Origin: Echinometra lucunter
Taxonomy: Eukaryota; Echinodermata; Echinoidea; Camarodonta; Echinometridae
Direction: 5' to 3'
DNA length: 64,000 nucleotides
NCBI GenBank assembly: GCA_029962745.1
Contig: CM057157.1
Coordinates: 1,722,835 to 1,786,834, forward strand
The position numbers and the translations under genes were made by a program. Shown piece by piece: positions 44,996 through 57,186 of the stretch. A model generated the notes under the pieces. It made no database searches, was not told the origin of the DNA, and was given only the letters and a program-made list of their open reading frames with translations. Each line of letters opens with the position of its first letter. The stretch's first letter is position 1.

Positions 44996-46385
44996 GCATA
45001 TAGTCCAGAATATCTACTTCAACATCCAACACAGATTCTAAGAACACAGAACCTAAGCCTCTCTTCCATGAAAATACCTCAAAAATGAGGTCATTGACAT
45101 ACTTTCCATACATCCACAGTGAGCTGTGACAGGTGAGGGCAGACTGCTGCTACAGTAAGCATTCCATACTCCACTGGATCCCAAATCCACACAGATAATA
45201 GACATAATCTCTCTTTAATATGATCTCCCGAACATGATCCCATTACAAACTCAAGAGGGGGCTAATTATGAACTAGGTCAGATGAGGCATGGTGTGTTAC
45301 CTTAATCCACTTCATGCAGCTGGGGATGGATTCTGTAACATGGAAGTATGTCAATCAGCGATCAATCATACTACATGGGTTAAAGTGAAATAAATGTGCC
45401 ATCGACACAAAAAGGGGGGGGGGGAGAGAGAGAGAGAGAGAGAGAAGTGGGTAGGAAGATATACTGATGTAAACAGTGTGAAAGACAAACAAAAAGAGAT
45501 AGATGATCAGGAGAGATAGAACAAGAAGGATAGGATAAGAGAAAAAGCAGAAAGAGACAAATTTTAAAAAAATGATGGTGAGTGACACAAACACAGAGAT
45601 GTAGTTGAAGGACAAGGGAGATGAATGGGAGATAGCTCCTAAAAGATAGAGAAATGAAGAGAAACAAGAGAAAAGGAGAGAGAGAGAGAGAGAGAGAGAG
45701 GGGAGAATGAAAAAAGATGGATCTTGTAAGATGTATAGCCCTGGATGATAGTAATGGCAATCTTATCTGATTCTTGTCCTATTTGCATGCCTATTAATGA
45801 TCACCCTACACCCTGTGACTCACATGGTACAAGAGGGAGCCTGCAGTCCTGACCCTTTACCAGTTCCCAACCCATAAACTTTGCACATTAATTCACTGGG
45901 TGTTGCTCTCAAGTAGTGCAGATATTAACTTTGGAGAGCCTGCTGAGGACTTTGGGCAGAAAAGTTTGCAGGAGCTTCAACGATGAATCATCAACACTTG
46001 TTGGCTGAGTCACAATGTTCTCCATTTTCTCTCTTTCTCTCTTTCTCTCTCTCTCTCTCTCTTTCACTCTGTTTCTGTCTGTAAGTCTCTCTTTCTCACC
46101 ATTCATCTTACTCTGGTACAACTAAGTACCTTTTAAAATGATGACTGCTCATCTCATTTTTCTGCTTTCTTCCAAGCAAAGTTCTTCTCTAAGCGTCATT
46201 ACCCTTGTGGATTCCACTGCGTCAGACACTTGTTGATTCTTCTTTCAAACACTACTAGTATTCTTTACTTCAGTTTTTTTTTTCAATCGTTAAAGTTCTG
46301 TTCATCATTTTTTTATTAGGTATTCTCTGCAGTCTGAAAATTGTGCTATCATCTACTCCTTATGCACTTGGTCCTAACCATCCTC
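44996..46385. other. Unique sequence with GA and CT tracts
   Basis: G11 (45414-45424) followed by (AG)n to 45445; (GA)n at 45678-45700; CT-rich at 46028-46065. Nothing coding recognised. Confidence 0.6.
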
Positions 46386-46608
46386 TCTTTTTCTTCTTCT
46401 GCTTCTTCTTCTTCTTCTTCTCCTCCTTCTTCTTCTCCTTCTCCTTTCTTCCTTCTTCTTCTTCTTCTTCTCCTTCTTCTTTCCTTCTTCTTCTTCTCCT
46501 TCTTCTTCTTCTTCTTCTTCTTCTTCTTCTTCTTCTTCTTCTTCTTCTTCTTCTTCTCCTCCTTCTTCTTCTTCTCCTTCTTCTCCTTCTCCTTTCCTTC
46601 TTCTTCCA
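46386..46608 (+). repeat. (TTC)n polypyrimidine tract
   Basis: TTC/CTT/TCC triplets; an uninterrupted (CTT)n stretch lies around 46500-46555. Equivalent to (GAA)n on the other strand, a class able to form triplex DNA. Flanking frames are artefacts. Confidence 0.97.
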
Positions 46609-47030
46609 ATATTTTCTTTCATTTAATGCTCAAAGCATTTGTTTCATTTTAAATGTGTTAAAAATATCTCCCTCCTTTCTGAATTGCAAGTACCAGGGAA
46701 CATTTGATGACCATTGCTATGCATATACCTGGCTGTACCACAGGGGTACAAAAGGGGTAATACCAGGTAGATAGGGGTATTGGTTACAGGTGGACACCAC
46801 TATCTACAGGTAGACGGGTTAGATCCACATCAACCGCTTCCCATCACACCTGTAGAAGGTAATCAAATGCTGTTCACTGCATCATGCTACATAGAACCTC
46901 TAAATGTGAGGATGAGGGGGTGTCGGTTACCTTGCTCTATTCCATCTAACTCTCTTCTTATTTCTTCATCTTCCCCCTAATTTCACCATCTCCCTCTTTC
47001 TCTTTGTATATATGTTATGTAGGTGCATAT

Positions 47031-47067
<37 letters not shown>

Positions 47068-48393
47068 ATTGAATGACTGCAATGAGCTTTATTTTAATTT
47101 CTATTTATTCAAAAATCTATTTAACAATACGGGAGTTAATTTCAGTTTTTTGTTTGAATTCTCTTGGTTAAGGATGATTATCACACTAAAATATTCAAAA
47201 GTCTCATTAAAAAGACACAAATCAAAAAACATAATGCATAAAACCATAAAATAAACTCTCTTCTTTCTCATCCATTCATCTACTTATTCTTTACAACTTT
47301 TCCTCTTATTCTATTCCACATTTCCATTTGAAGATCACACTTCCATGTAATGGTTCTCCTTAGAAGATAAGTATGAGATTATTCAACATCATTGTAGAAT
47401 ATATGAATTCTTTTCCTTTCATATTTGCCTAATTTGGGAACCCTACCTGTTATTTCACTCTCAAAGTTCTCGTTTTCAACTGACAGTTCACAGGCCACAT
47501 TTGAAATAAAGACATACATACCTGAGCTTTTTCGATGAAGAAAAAGAAATAAATCTCCTACTTAATGATTCATGTATTCTTCACACCTATGGAAGGTAGT
47601 AGCCCATTACACATCTTATCTAACTCCTTTATTCCTGTATTGTATTTCATTTGTGATAATGTGAAGCAGTACAGACAGAGCATTACCTCAGGGGCCCATC
47701 TATGGGGTGCTAAAAGCATACTGATGGTGTTATTGGATATTCCTCATCAACAGGTGCTTCATATACCTTGACAGGTGAGTTTGATCACTCATTGCAGAAA
47801 ACCTCAAACATTCTTACTTTCCTCTAAAGCACATGCATTTGTTATTTATTATCCTCCACCAAGAACAAATCAATCAATAACTACCAGTGGTACATTTTTA
47901 TAAACCTCAAATCGAGTTTTAGAGTTTGCTTATGCATCAAAGAAAAGCTAAGCTATATCCATACTTTTATCACCATTCATCCTTTGTTCTATATCATCCT
48001 CTGCCAAACAGCACAACAATCAATAATAATACTGATGAATTGATCTGAAATCTAGTTCTAAAGTGCCCAAGGAGGTGGGAAAGGGGCTTTTATATTAAAA
48101 AGAATAGAAACAAGTTCCCAAGTTTTTGGAATATCAATCTTTTTGGAAATCAATAAAAAGTCATCAAAATATGTAGGAGGAATATTGGAAAAAGATAAAT
48201 TTACTCTTCATATTTCAGCAAATAAAACAAAAAGTTTTTAAATTCTGAATGGATATCAAACTCCTATTGAAAATTATTTTTTAAAAGTTTCAGCCCCAAC
48301 ATCATTTTCTGGTGAGTTAAAAGAGTATATGCTTCACATGTTTTTTTCTGAGTTCAATTTGTATATTCCTTGAAAGATCTTTCCAGGAATTAC
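46609..48393. other. Unique sequence with a (CT)n tract
   Basis: (CT)n at 47037-47061. Nothing else recognised. Confidence 0.55.
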
Positions 48394-48473
48394 TAAACCC
48401 GTTGCCTACTGGAACAGGATGTCCCTTGAATTAAGTCTATGGGAATATAAGAATTTAGTTGTAAACAGGTTAA
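48394..48473 (-). mobile_element. 80-bp TTAA mini-MITE
   Basis: Exactly 80 bp, with degenerate TTAA on the left (TAAA) and TTAA on the right. Core TTAAGTCTATGGGA (48431-48444) is in reverse orientation. Confidence 0.75.
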
Positions 48474-49584
48474 GATAAAATCATTATTAAGCCGTGGAGC
48501 ATATGAATCATGTTTGTGTTTGCAGCAAAGCTGTGAAAACATCTAGAAAGATTGATAGAGTCTATGGTAACCTTGATGGATAGAAATTATTACACTATCC
48601 TGAAATCAACAGCTATAATGTCATAGGCTTTCCTAAACCATAACAAACTAACACATCCAAAGTGAATTAATCTTATACTCCCAATGTCCATGCATTCATT
48701 GCCAACTCAAGCCATGTATTTACCATCAGGCATAGGCAATCAATATCAATGCATTGGTTACAGGTAAAAGGTGGACAAAAAGTTTCCAACTTAGTTCAGC
48801 TTTGAACAGATCGGCTTTGATTGAAAGAGGATATCCAGCTGTATTTAGTTTTGTTCCATCCATTACAGTGTTGAATACTAACACTATCAGTCTCATGATG
48901 ATGAATACAGCAATGTATCAATACAGGAATGTTTTTAAAAGAAATTACTTCACTATTAACAGTAGATGAGGACCTTTTCATAGCTGATGTAAATAATTCA
49001 CAGTAAATATATCTGATGCTGAGGGAAAAGGTGTTTTTTTTATTATAGATAAAGTGTATTTGTCATAACTGCTGATACAACATTGGTAATATAAATGTGT
49101 ATTTGCTAGTTATTATGTTTGAAGAATCAATTAAGAAAATTAAAAGTCAGCAATTGTTCAACATAAATAGAAGAGTGCCATTCTCCTTGTTATTCCAGTA
49201 AAATTGCATGAAATTTAGACAATAATCATCACTAACAAAATCAAATATCTTTCAAATATTTGGACTTCAAATACATCTTTAAGTTTTATGGCTTGTAAGA
49301 ATCTTATTCTTCTAAAAGAGTATAAGTATCCATTTTAATAAATAATTTGGCTTTTTTCTCTCTCTCACTCATTTTAGCTATCTATTCTTATTCACTGCAT
49401 GACAACCTTCAGAAAATTTTTAAAAGCCATTTCATCCAATGACAATTGAAATGACAATTTGATAATAAACATAAAGTTCCAGATGCCTATTATGGAATAC
49501 ATTCTGATGTTGGTGTAATAGTAATTTTGAGTAGATCACAGTCCAAGTCATTATGGTCTTCAATGGGTTAACAACCCTACTGCA
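48474..49584. other. Unique AT-rich sequence
   Basis: Nothing recognised. Confidence 0.5.
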
Positions 49585-50085
49585 TGGGAGGAGCAATCAC
49601 CACTTATCACCTAACATCAATCTCATGAATGTTAGAAGGGCCTTAAGGCATACCATATAACACAGGACTAAATTCCTTCTGCCTTTAACAGCAGAGCTCA
49701 TTTCTGTATTAAATATAACAACATATCCTCCACAGTTCACAGCCCCAGATATCACTGGTTTAGCATCCAAGCGGTTAATGCCAGAACCCCACGAGGGAAG
49801 AGTTATCACTGTCCATTGTCCATCACCATTGGCTTCAAGAAAAACACCTGTATTGATCTGTTTAGTCCCAGAAAGGCTTTAGGGCATATCATCAAACTGT
49901 GGATTAATACCCTTATAGCTCTCAACAGCTCATTCTTTGTATTCAATTGATTAAGATCCCTGAAAAGGAGGAGCTATTGCCACTCATCACCGATGGCTAC
50001 AGGAGACAACTATGTTTAGCACCAGAAAGGCTTTGTGGCATCTCATCAAACAGTGGATAAATATCCTTCTAGCTCTCAACAGATA
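49585..50085 (+). repeat. Three diverged tandem repeats of about 150-170 bp
   Basis: Units start near 49588 (GGAGGAGCAATCACCACTTA), 49797 and 49966 (GGAGGAGCTATTGCCACTCA). Each carries a downstream AGAAAGGCTTT..GGCAT phrase and a CCTT..AGCTCTCAACAG end (49902-49930 and 50060-50085). The second and third units are most alike. Function unknown. Confidence 0.7.
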
Positions 50086-51514
50086 ACATGATCTGAAATC
50101 AATCCAACATCAATCAAGCTTCTAGAAATGTTATTAAAGCTCCTTGCTGCACCCCTGAAAGATGCTAAGAAAAGAACCCAGTAGAACAGATATACCTTAC
50201 CAAGTACAGGTGAGCACCCCAAGGTAACCCATCTTCTCTGTTGCCCCTATCTGACTCATTAAACAACCACAAATGTAACCACAACCAAATTAAATTCATC
50301 TAATGTCCAACGTGGAGCATTTATCTGTCCTTCAATGTCACTTCGTGGTGGCAGAAACCTTGATAAGCTCAAATCCAAGGTTCTTAAGCAAAATAGTAAA
50401 AGTTTATGAAAACAAAACAAAAACAAACTAAGTGTGTGTGTGTGAGGGGGCTGAATGTGTTCATGTTGCTCTTCAAAGGGGGAAATCGAGAGGGAAATGT
50501 CAGATGAGTGCCATGCCAAAAGGGACAGTCCTTGAGGGGGAAAACAATTCTTTGCAAAGTTTGAGAAGGTAAAAAGACACCTAATGTGCTGGGCAACTGT
50601 ATCTGCTTTACTGACTGAAGTCTAATCTATCTTATGGTAAAAGCTTTTATGGAGTAGAACAATATAGAAGTAGATTTTAAAATTACCATCAGGAAAATAA
50701 CATAAGACTACAGAACAGATTGCTTGTAATCATCACTAAAAAAATATGAAAATTAAAATATTACCTGGATGAATGTCTGAATGTTGTTCCTGAAGGACAG
50801 AAAAAAAAGTTAAGAGAACGGAACTGAATTGAATTGTTTATTATACACAACACATCGTAGCTTGAAAGCTGAATTGGGTGTTATTTGTAATAAAGCATAT
50901 GTATGTAAAGAAGAGTTGTGAAGGGGGGGGGGGAGGGGGACACTCTTTACAAAATTTGACAAGGTGACCAGATAACCAACAAGCTAGGCAAATCAACACC
51001 TTCAGTAATTATATTTCAATATAAAATGGTAAAGAAATTACAAGGAGTTTGGGAAATGGAAGACAACAAAACTAAATAAGTGGATGACCACTGATCTATG
51101 GTCAATGAAGGGGGTTGAGGCTTAATATGTAGAATCAAGTATTTTCTTTTTTCAAACTGATATTTGATATTGGTTGTCAGTCATCTTGGCCTTCTTTATT
51201 CCCCAAATCCCCCCCCCCCCCCCACATACCTTGGATCAATATTTCTCTAAAACCATGAAGTGTAAAATATATAATCTTGAACTTTTTCAGTGCTAAAATT
51301 GATTAGAACAGCAAAGATATAGGTAATGAATCAAATACTTTTGGTCATAGAATGGGGATTTTATTTCTTCTTCAAGTTCAAAAAGGGTTTTGCAATTCTT
51401 ACATCATATATTGTGGAAAACTTCTGTTATCTTGTTGAAGAATGAAAAAAGAAACTTTGGCAAGAACATGGAATGATAAAATCTTGGTGACATTACATTG
51501 TAAAATTGGTGGGA
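50086..51514. other. Unique sequence with G11 and C15 runs
   Basis: G11 (50923-50933), C15 (51209-51223). At 50819-50845 GAACTGAATTGAATTGTTTATT resembles a reverse-strand retroelement tail. No gene recognised. Confidence 0.5.
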
Positions 51515-51600
51515 CTGCGTAGATCAATCAATAAATCTTTATTATCCGCATCAATTTTACAGTGCAAGGAGTTGGACACATATTTCTCTTTACACGATGT
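51515..51600 (-). mobile_element. Possible LINE 3' end
   Basis: On the minus strand the segment ends in AATAAAGATTTATTGATTGA, with a preceding CTCCTTGCACTGTAAAATTG. This is typical of a non-LTR retroelement terminus with a TTGA-type tail. No coding remnant is present. Confidence 0.4.
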
Positions 51601-52303
51601 GTTTTTGGTTTTTTTTTTTTAGATGATGACTATGTGACAGAAGATAGATTGAGAGTCTGGGAGAGGAAATTAAAGATGCCAAATTATCACACTCTAAAAT
51701 CAGCTTAATGGGACAGCTATTATTCTTTAATCAAGTCTCCTTATGGGATAAGGGACAAATCTTGAGGAGTTCTTACAAATTACCATTCTACAACTAGACT
51801 ACCGTGGAAAATGTATATCTTTATCTTTTTATTATAAAATATTTATGCTGTAAATATTCAGCATGTAATACCAGTAATAGCACCAAAATAAGCATTTTTC
51901 TTAATCATTGGTCATTTGATGATTTAAGATACAGAAATAGGACAACTATTTTCAATATTTCATTTGTGACTCTTTCATTTCTGGTGTTTTAAAGTGCCCA
52001 TGCATGATATTATACCTATGATCTAGGATATAAAGAATTCTTTTCCCTGTGACAGATTTATGCCAAAATAATCAAAGCATAAAGGTAATGAGTGTGAAAA
52101 ATTCAATTCAATAACTCACCAAACAAATTACAAATTTTACAAATTTTATTATTCATTATTATATTGGTTGTACTTCAGTGTTTAAATCTTTTCAATGGTA
52201 ATATTTCTCTCAAAACTATATACTTAGAAAAATTGTAACTATTGCATTTTAACAGTTAATTTTTAAAATAATTGGTCATTTTTACTTTGTTAATTCATCT
52301 CAT
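51601..52303. other. Unique AT-rich sequence
   Basis: Nothing recognised; a T-run at 51609-51621. Confidence 0.5.
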
Positions 52304-52350
52304 AAATGATAATAATAAAATATAGTTCTTGTATAGCGCATATTACATAA
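52304..52350 (-). mobile_element. SINE 3'-tail fragment
   Basis: GTTCTTGTATAGCGCATAT is identical to the end of SINE copy 2 (6582-6600), preceded on the plus strand by an (AAT)n-like tail. It is a 3'-only remnant, expected from 5' truncation. Confidence 0.7.
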
Positions 52351-53770
52351 AGGAGAATAAATTGTACTACCCCTATAGGTACAATAAAACAAAAGATCTC
52401 TCCCCCCCCCCCCCCCGATTCTCAGGGCTATCACAGGACAGCTTTTCTTGGGACACAATGTCACATGACATCATGTGATGGAGGAAGATTAGGGAGAGAA
52501 AGGAAATTAAAACCACTGCATTATCACACCTCAACCAGGATGAGAGCGTCACTTCTAACGTCTTCATCAGGAAACATTGAGACCGACAGCAGACAAAATA
52601 TTACCATCCCCTCTTGTTGCATCTACGAAAAACAAACAATGTCCTAAGCGGATTTGATTGGAGAGTCCCAACGAGTCCATTATTGCCCATTTATTAACAC
52701 AGCAAGGCCAATCTAATTACACACCAATGTATTATACACTTCATGCTTGGCATGTTTCCATACTGAGCTTATTATGTTGAATGTTTGAAACTGAACAAAG
52801 GATGTTTTGGAAATCTGAAATCTACAAAAATTCAAAATATCTGATTATAAACCAGGAATCCTGAAACAAAATAGATGCCTATTGAATTCAAAAGAATTTT
52901 GTAAAAAGTTTCTGTCACAGTTTTTTGACACCACTTCAAATATTGGGAATAAAGCATAAAAAAGAGTCTTGCTTTCACATCATTTAATCTCAATAACTGG
53001 TGATTAATAATACAATGACTCAATTACAAATTACCTATGTAATCATATAATTATCAACAACAACCAAAAAAGAGAAAAAGAAGAAACAATGTGTCTGCAT
53101 GACAATGCCCCATTTATGTTTTATACTACCTGCCTGATGTTCACACTTCAAATATTCACAAAAACCACATAACTTCACTCTACCTGTCAAAGCACATATC
53201 CAGCATCATGAATCCTATGATGATAGTTGACCCTAGGTGGCAGTATACAACAATGGAAGGTGATAAACTAACATCAAAATGTCCTCTCTTTGTGTGAACA
53301 CCACAGATTAATTGTCATGGCTATGGTGATTGCTTTTAAAAAAGCCCCAAACTATATCAGCACAGCAAAGTGGAATACTTCAATCCCTGCAATATTGCAT
53401 GCAATTTACACTGTACCAAAGATTTGTCACTGTATTTAATAGACTGGATTAGGAATTATTTGTTTGTTGCTAAAATTAAAAACAAACAAACAAAAAAAAA
53501 CCCTTCATGATCTGAATTCATGTAAAACTTCAAGTAATTCTAAGAAAGTGGTATAAAAGAAGTGCAGGACAAAAAATGTAGATAGAAATGCTTCAACATG
53601 TCTCAGAAATGTAACTTTTGCATTAAAACTAGAAATCAGCATACTTGCAGGTTACAGAATGACCAATGGATATAAATGTGATCTAATGCTGATATGAATG
53701 TATTACTTCTATCATACTTTCTTGCTATGCCAATCTAATATTTCTTCCATAAATAACTAGGGTTGGTGAA
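52351..53770. other. Unique sequence with C15 run
   Basis: C15 at 52402-52416. No gene or repeat family recognised. Confidence 0.55.
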
Positions 53771-53771
53771 A

Positions 53772-54217
53772 TTCCACTTGGTCTACTCCCACTTTGTCTC
53801 ATGCCTGTTTGATCTCATCCCACATTGTCTAATCCCATTTCACCTACAACCAGTTTGTCCTTTAACCATTTGGCCTAGTTGCTACTTAGTCCATTTACCA
53901 TTTTTTCTAATTTCCAGTTAGTCTCTGTCCATTTTGTCCAATACCCCCTTGGTCTAACACCACTTAAACTACCTGATTGGACGAACTGGTAATAGACCAA
54001 GTGGTCATGAGACGAAATGAGGAAACTAAGTAGATGGAGTGGCAATTAGACCATTTGATCACTAGACAAAATAACAATTAGCCCATGTGGGTATTAGACC
54101 AAGTGATGATTGGACCACATGGCAATTAGACCAAAATGATAGTAGACCGAATGGGTTTAGCCATGGTGGTGTTGACGATCTGGCAATTGGACCAGCTGGT
54201 AGTAGACCAACTGGCTA
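53772..54217. mobile_element. Fold-back structure of mirror-image 16-mer arrays
   Basis: The left half (53772-53972) is about 13 units of a degenerate 16-mer like TTTGGTCTAATTCCCA. The right half (53973-54217) is about 15 units of its complement, such as AGACCAAGTGATGATT. The centre lies near 53970-53985. Sea urchin TU elements are known fold-back transposons whose inverted repeats consist of short tandem repeats. The architecture here is similar, though relation by sequence is untested. No coding sequence. Confidence 0.85.
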
Positions 54218-54241
54218 AAAATCCTACAGTTGAGTTACACA

Positions 54242-54390
54242 CCTTCTCTCTCTCTTTTTCTCTCCTTCCCATCTTTCTCATTTTACCTTTCTCTCTATCC
54301 AGGTTTTCTTTTCTATTTTTTCTGTTTTTCTTTTGTCCTTCTCCCTTTTTAAAGTCTCTCTTTCTCTCATGTTCTTTCTTTTACTCTCTA
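54242..54390 (+). repeat. Pyrimidine-rich tract
   Basis: CT-rich stretch directly after the fold-back structure. Confidence 0.9.
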
Positions 54391-55025
54391 TATATATCAA
54401 AACCAAAGACTCATTGAGACTGATACCATGTCTGTGTTAACTGTATATCAAGAAAAATTTGAATTTCCCCAACCACATTAGTCTTCCAATAGCATATAAT
54501 TTTCTCTTTTTATGCATTACATGTGATGTTAATTTCCTAAATTGATGAGCATTCATGCCTCAAAAAACTCATAGTTTTGAAATGAGTTGGAATCTGATTC
54601 TCTGAATCATAATCTGAATAAAAAGAAGGAAAAAATGGCTGAATTAATTATGCCATTCCACCATCAAATCATGGCAAAAATGCAAGAGAATATCTTACTA
54701 ATCCCAGTCATAATTCCTATTTTGTGTTTTGGGGCCTCTAAGCAAATCTTTTTGAAATCTCTATAACACTCTGAAACAAATCAAAGAAAATTCATCACTT
54801 TAGTTTAATGTATAAGGAACAAAGTGCCATAGAACAAATAAAGTAAAAGCAATAATTTGATTCTTACTTATTCTCCTGTCTGCCAGTAAGAAATAAAACA
54901 TCTCTCTACTGCCTAGCTCTCAAGAGAGTTGCTCATCTATATCTTGAGTATGATAGTACTCCTATAAGATGCTGATAGATATCTAATAGTAGATGATAGC
55001 TTGATTATATAGAGAGGTTTGCTAT
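54391..55025. other. Unique AT-rich sequence
   Basis: Nothing recognised. Confidence 0.5.
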
Positions 55026-55740
55026 GGCAATGCTTTCGGCCCACTCTTAAGACGTGTCAAGAACTATTATGGTTTAGTGCCTGTAAGAAAACGGATTTCA
55101 CTGATTTTGCACTGATTGTGTTGCAGACAATGGGCAGAATGAAGGAGTAAAATGGTCTGGAGACAGCCGACTTGCAAACATCACTCCACAAGATACTACG
55201 AAAAGAGCCGCAACCTGCACTTTTGCGTTTTATCAACCTCATATTGATATGCTGGCTTTGGAGTAGCTAGCCAATACAGGAGTGAGTAGACTAGAGGGCT
55301 GGGGAGTGGAGATATAATAAAAGCATCATTGCCAATTTGGGTGTTATTTCAGACAAACTATTGCTACGCGATTATGATGTGTAAGCCGCCAAACAATCCC
55401 TACCGTGATTACAGGCCAATTGTGGTCGGCTAGAGCTCCTGGGGTGTGGGTTCTTGCAACTCGAGGGTGAAAATCAGATTTGGGAGAAAATTTAGGTCGT
55501 GGGTTTCCTCTGGAGCTAGTACATTGCACAATAATGGGGTATTTATTTGGCTCTGATGGTGGCTAAATTTGGTGGGAATTTGCATGAATTATACTGGCAC
55601 CAACCACTGTCAAGGCTCGGTGGAATTATCTATCAGGTTTAAAATCTCCTCCCCTCCATCAATGATCTATTTATGGCTACGCCTTATTTAATAACGCCAA
55701 ATAGAGGCCTAATATGCATATGAGGGTATATATTGCAGCA
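55026..55740. promoter_or_regulatory. Candidate conserved or regulatory block
   Basis: The longest high-complexity, simple-repeat-free block in the window. It includes TATAATAAAAG (55312), AATTTGCATGAATT (55577, octamer-like), CTATTTATGG (55668) and ATATGCATATGAGG (55712). There are short frames (61 codons, minus) but no recognisable exon. Confidence 0.25.
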
Positions 55741-56187
55741 CCAGAAAGTTTGGAGAGAAATTTTTGTATCTTCTTATTCACTGAAAGACAAAATATAGCC
55801 ATTAAATAAGTGAAATATATGCATTTAAATCCATTTAACTGAAATATCCATTTTTCAACAACAATGGCTGAACTTTGTGTAACCTCTCAAAACAATTTTA
55901 TCTTCCTTTTAATGGGACCATAATCCCCTTAGCAGAACTATTGTGTACCAAATGAATACATAAAAAGTCTCTCATAAAAAGCTTTATATTTTTTTGTACT
56001 CAAATGGTGACTGCTTTAGAGTTTAAAAGGAAAAACAATTATAAAGGTTGCATGCAAGAAATCAAAATGTGAATTTTGTAGGTGCTAAAATTGTATAGTA
56101 GTTTACTATCAAGACTCTGCTAACAAGTCTCTTTAGTCTTCATTTCCAGTGTAAAATTGGTATTTAAACCTGAAATATCTATTTATA
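55741..56187. other. Unique AT-rich sequence
   Basis: Nothing recognised. Confidence 0.5.
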
Positions 56188-56310
56188 GGGCCCCGTAACA
56201 CAAAGCTTAGCAATTGATTGTGGGAATGATTTTTAGGATTGATCACTATATGCAATCAATCGTAAAAATCAATGATACGATCCATTGCTAAGCTTTGTGT
56301 TACGGGGCCC
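56188..56310. mobile_element. MITE with perfect 27-bp TIRs (123 bp)
   Basis: The left TIR (56188-56214) begins GGGCCCCGTAACACAAAGC. The right TIR (56284-56310) is its exact complement, and the inner parts also pair partially (GATTG/CAATC). The perfect TIRs suggest recent activity or strong fold-back selection. It lies in AT-rich DNA and shares the GGGCCC start with the 34984 element. Confidence 0.92.
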
Positions 56311-57180
56311 AGAAAATAAATTGATGCTTTAGATTACAGGATAGTTGCAAAAAATCCCACAGACAAAGAGATAAAAAGGAAAAAAGCCCCCCTCCCAAAA
56401 AAAGAATTAAAAATTTTGACTGGACCACTCAAAAATATAATTTTAATGGGTTCAATCCAGTGTTATCTCCATGCAGTATTGTTTATTCATTAGGTTAAGA
56501 TTTGGAATGCAACGAAAATAAAAAGAATCCAAGAAACTCCTAGAATGATTCCACCTGACCTCACAATTACCTTTCTCATCTCTACTCAAAGCTTCAGTTA
56601 GTTGTTCTAATTCCAATTATTCATAAATTCCATCTCTATTGATTTACCGGCGTCTGCCTCTGATTTTCTTCAGGGCTATAAGAGCGACCAAGTCTGAAAT
56701 AGCTTGACCTTTTCCATCTCTTGACAAACTCCCAAGCAAAATGTTATTGCAATGATCAGGAAGTTTCATTCAAGCATACAGGCAAGACAGAAAGCACAGA
56801 TGATGAATGCACTAAAGCGGAAACCCCAATACATACATTTCCACTGCAACTGAGTTTTAGCATATCATCAAAACTTTTTAATATTCTTTGCAAAAATAAC
56901 TGCCTCAGTTAATAATGAGCAGACACTGATTTAGAGACTGTCCATGCTCTAGGTCTCACAGTACTGCTGCTAAAGAAGATAATATCTTAAAGGATTATCA
57001 ATACATCTGTGATATACAGTTGGCATTTAATCTTTGATTTAATGTTAATAGTTTAAGAGCTGAACCTTACTAAAGAAGTATGCAATGTATTTAATTCAAT
57101 TTCACAATGATAAATAACTCATCAAGCAAAGAAAACAGAATAAAAATGAGTTGACTAGTTATCATGCAATCATACAATTT
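56311..57180. other. Unique AT-rich sequence
   Basis: Nothing recognised. Confidence 0.5.
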
Positions 57181-57186
57181 GTCACT

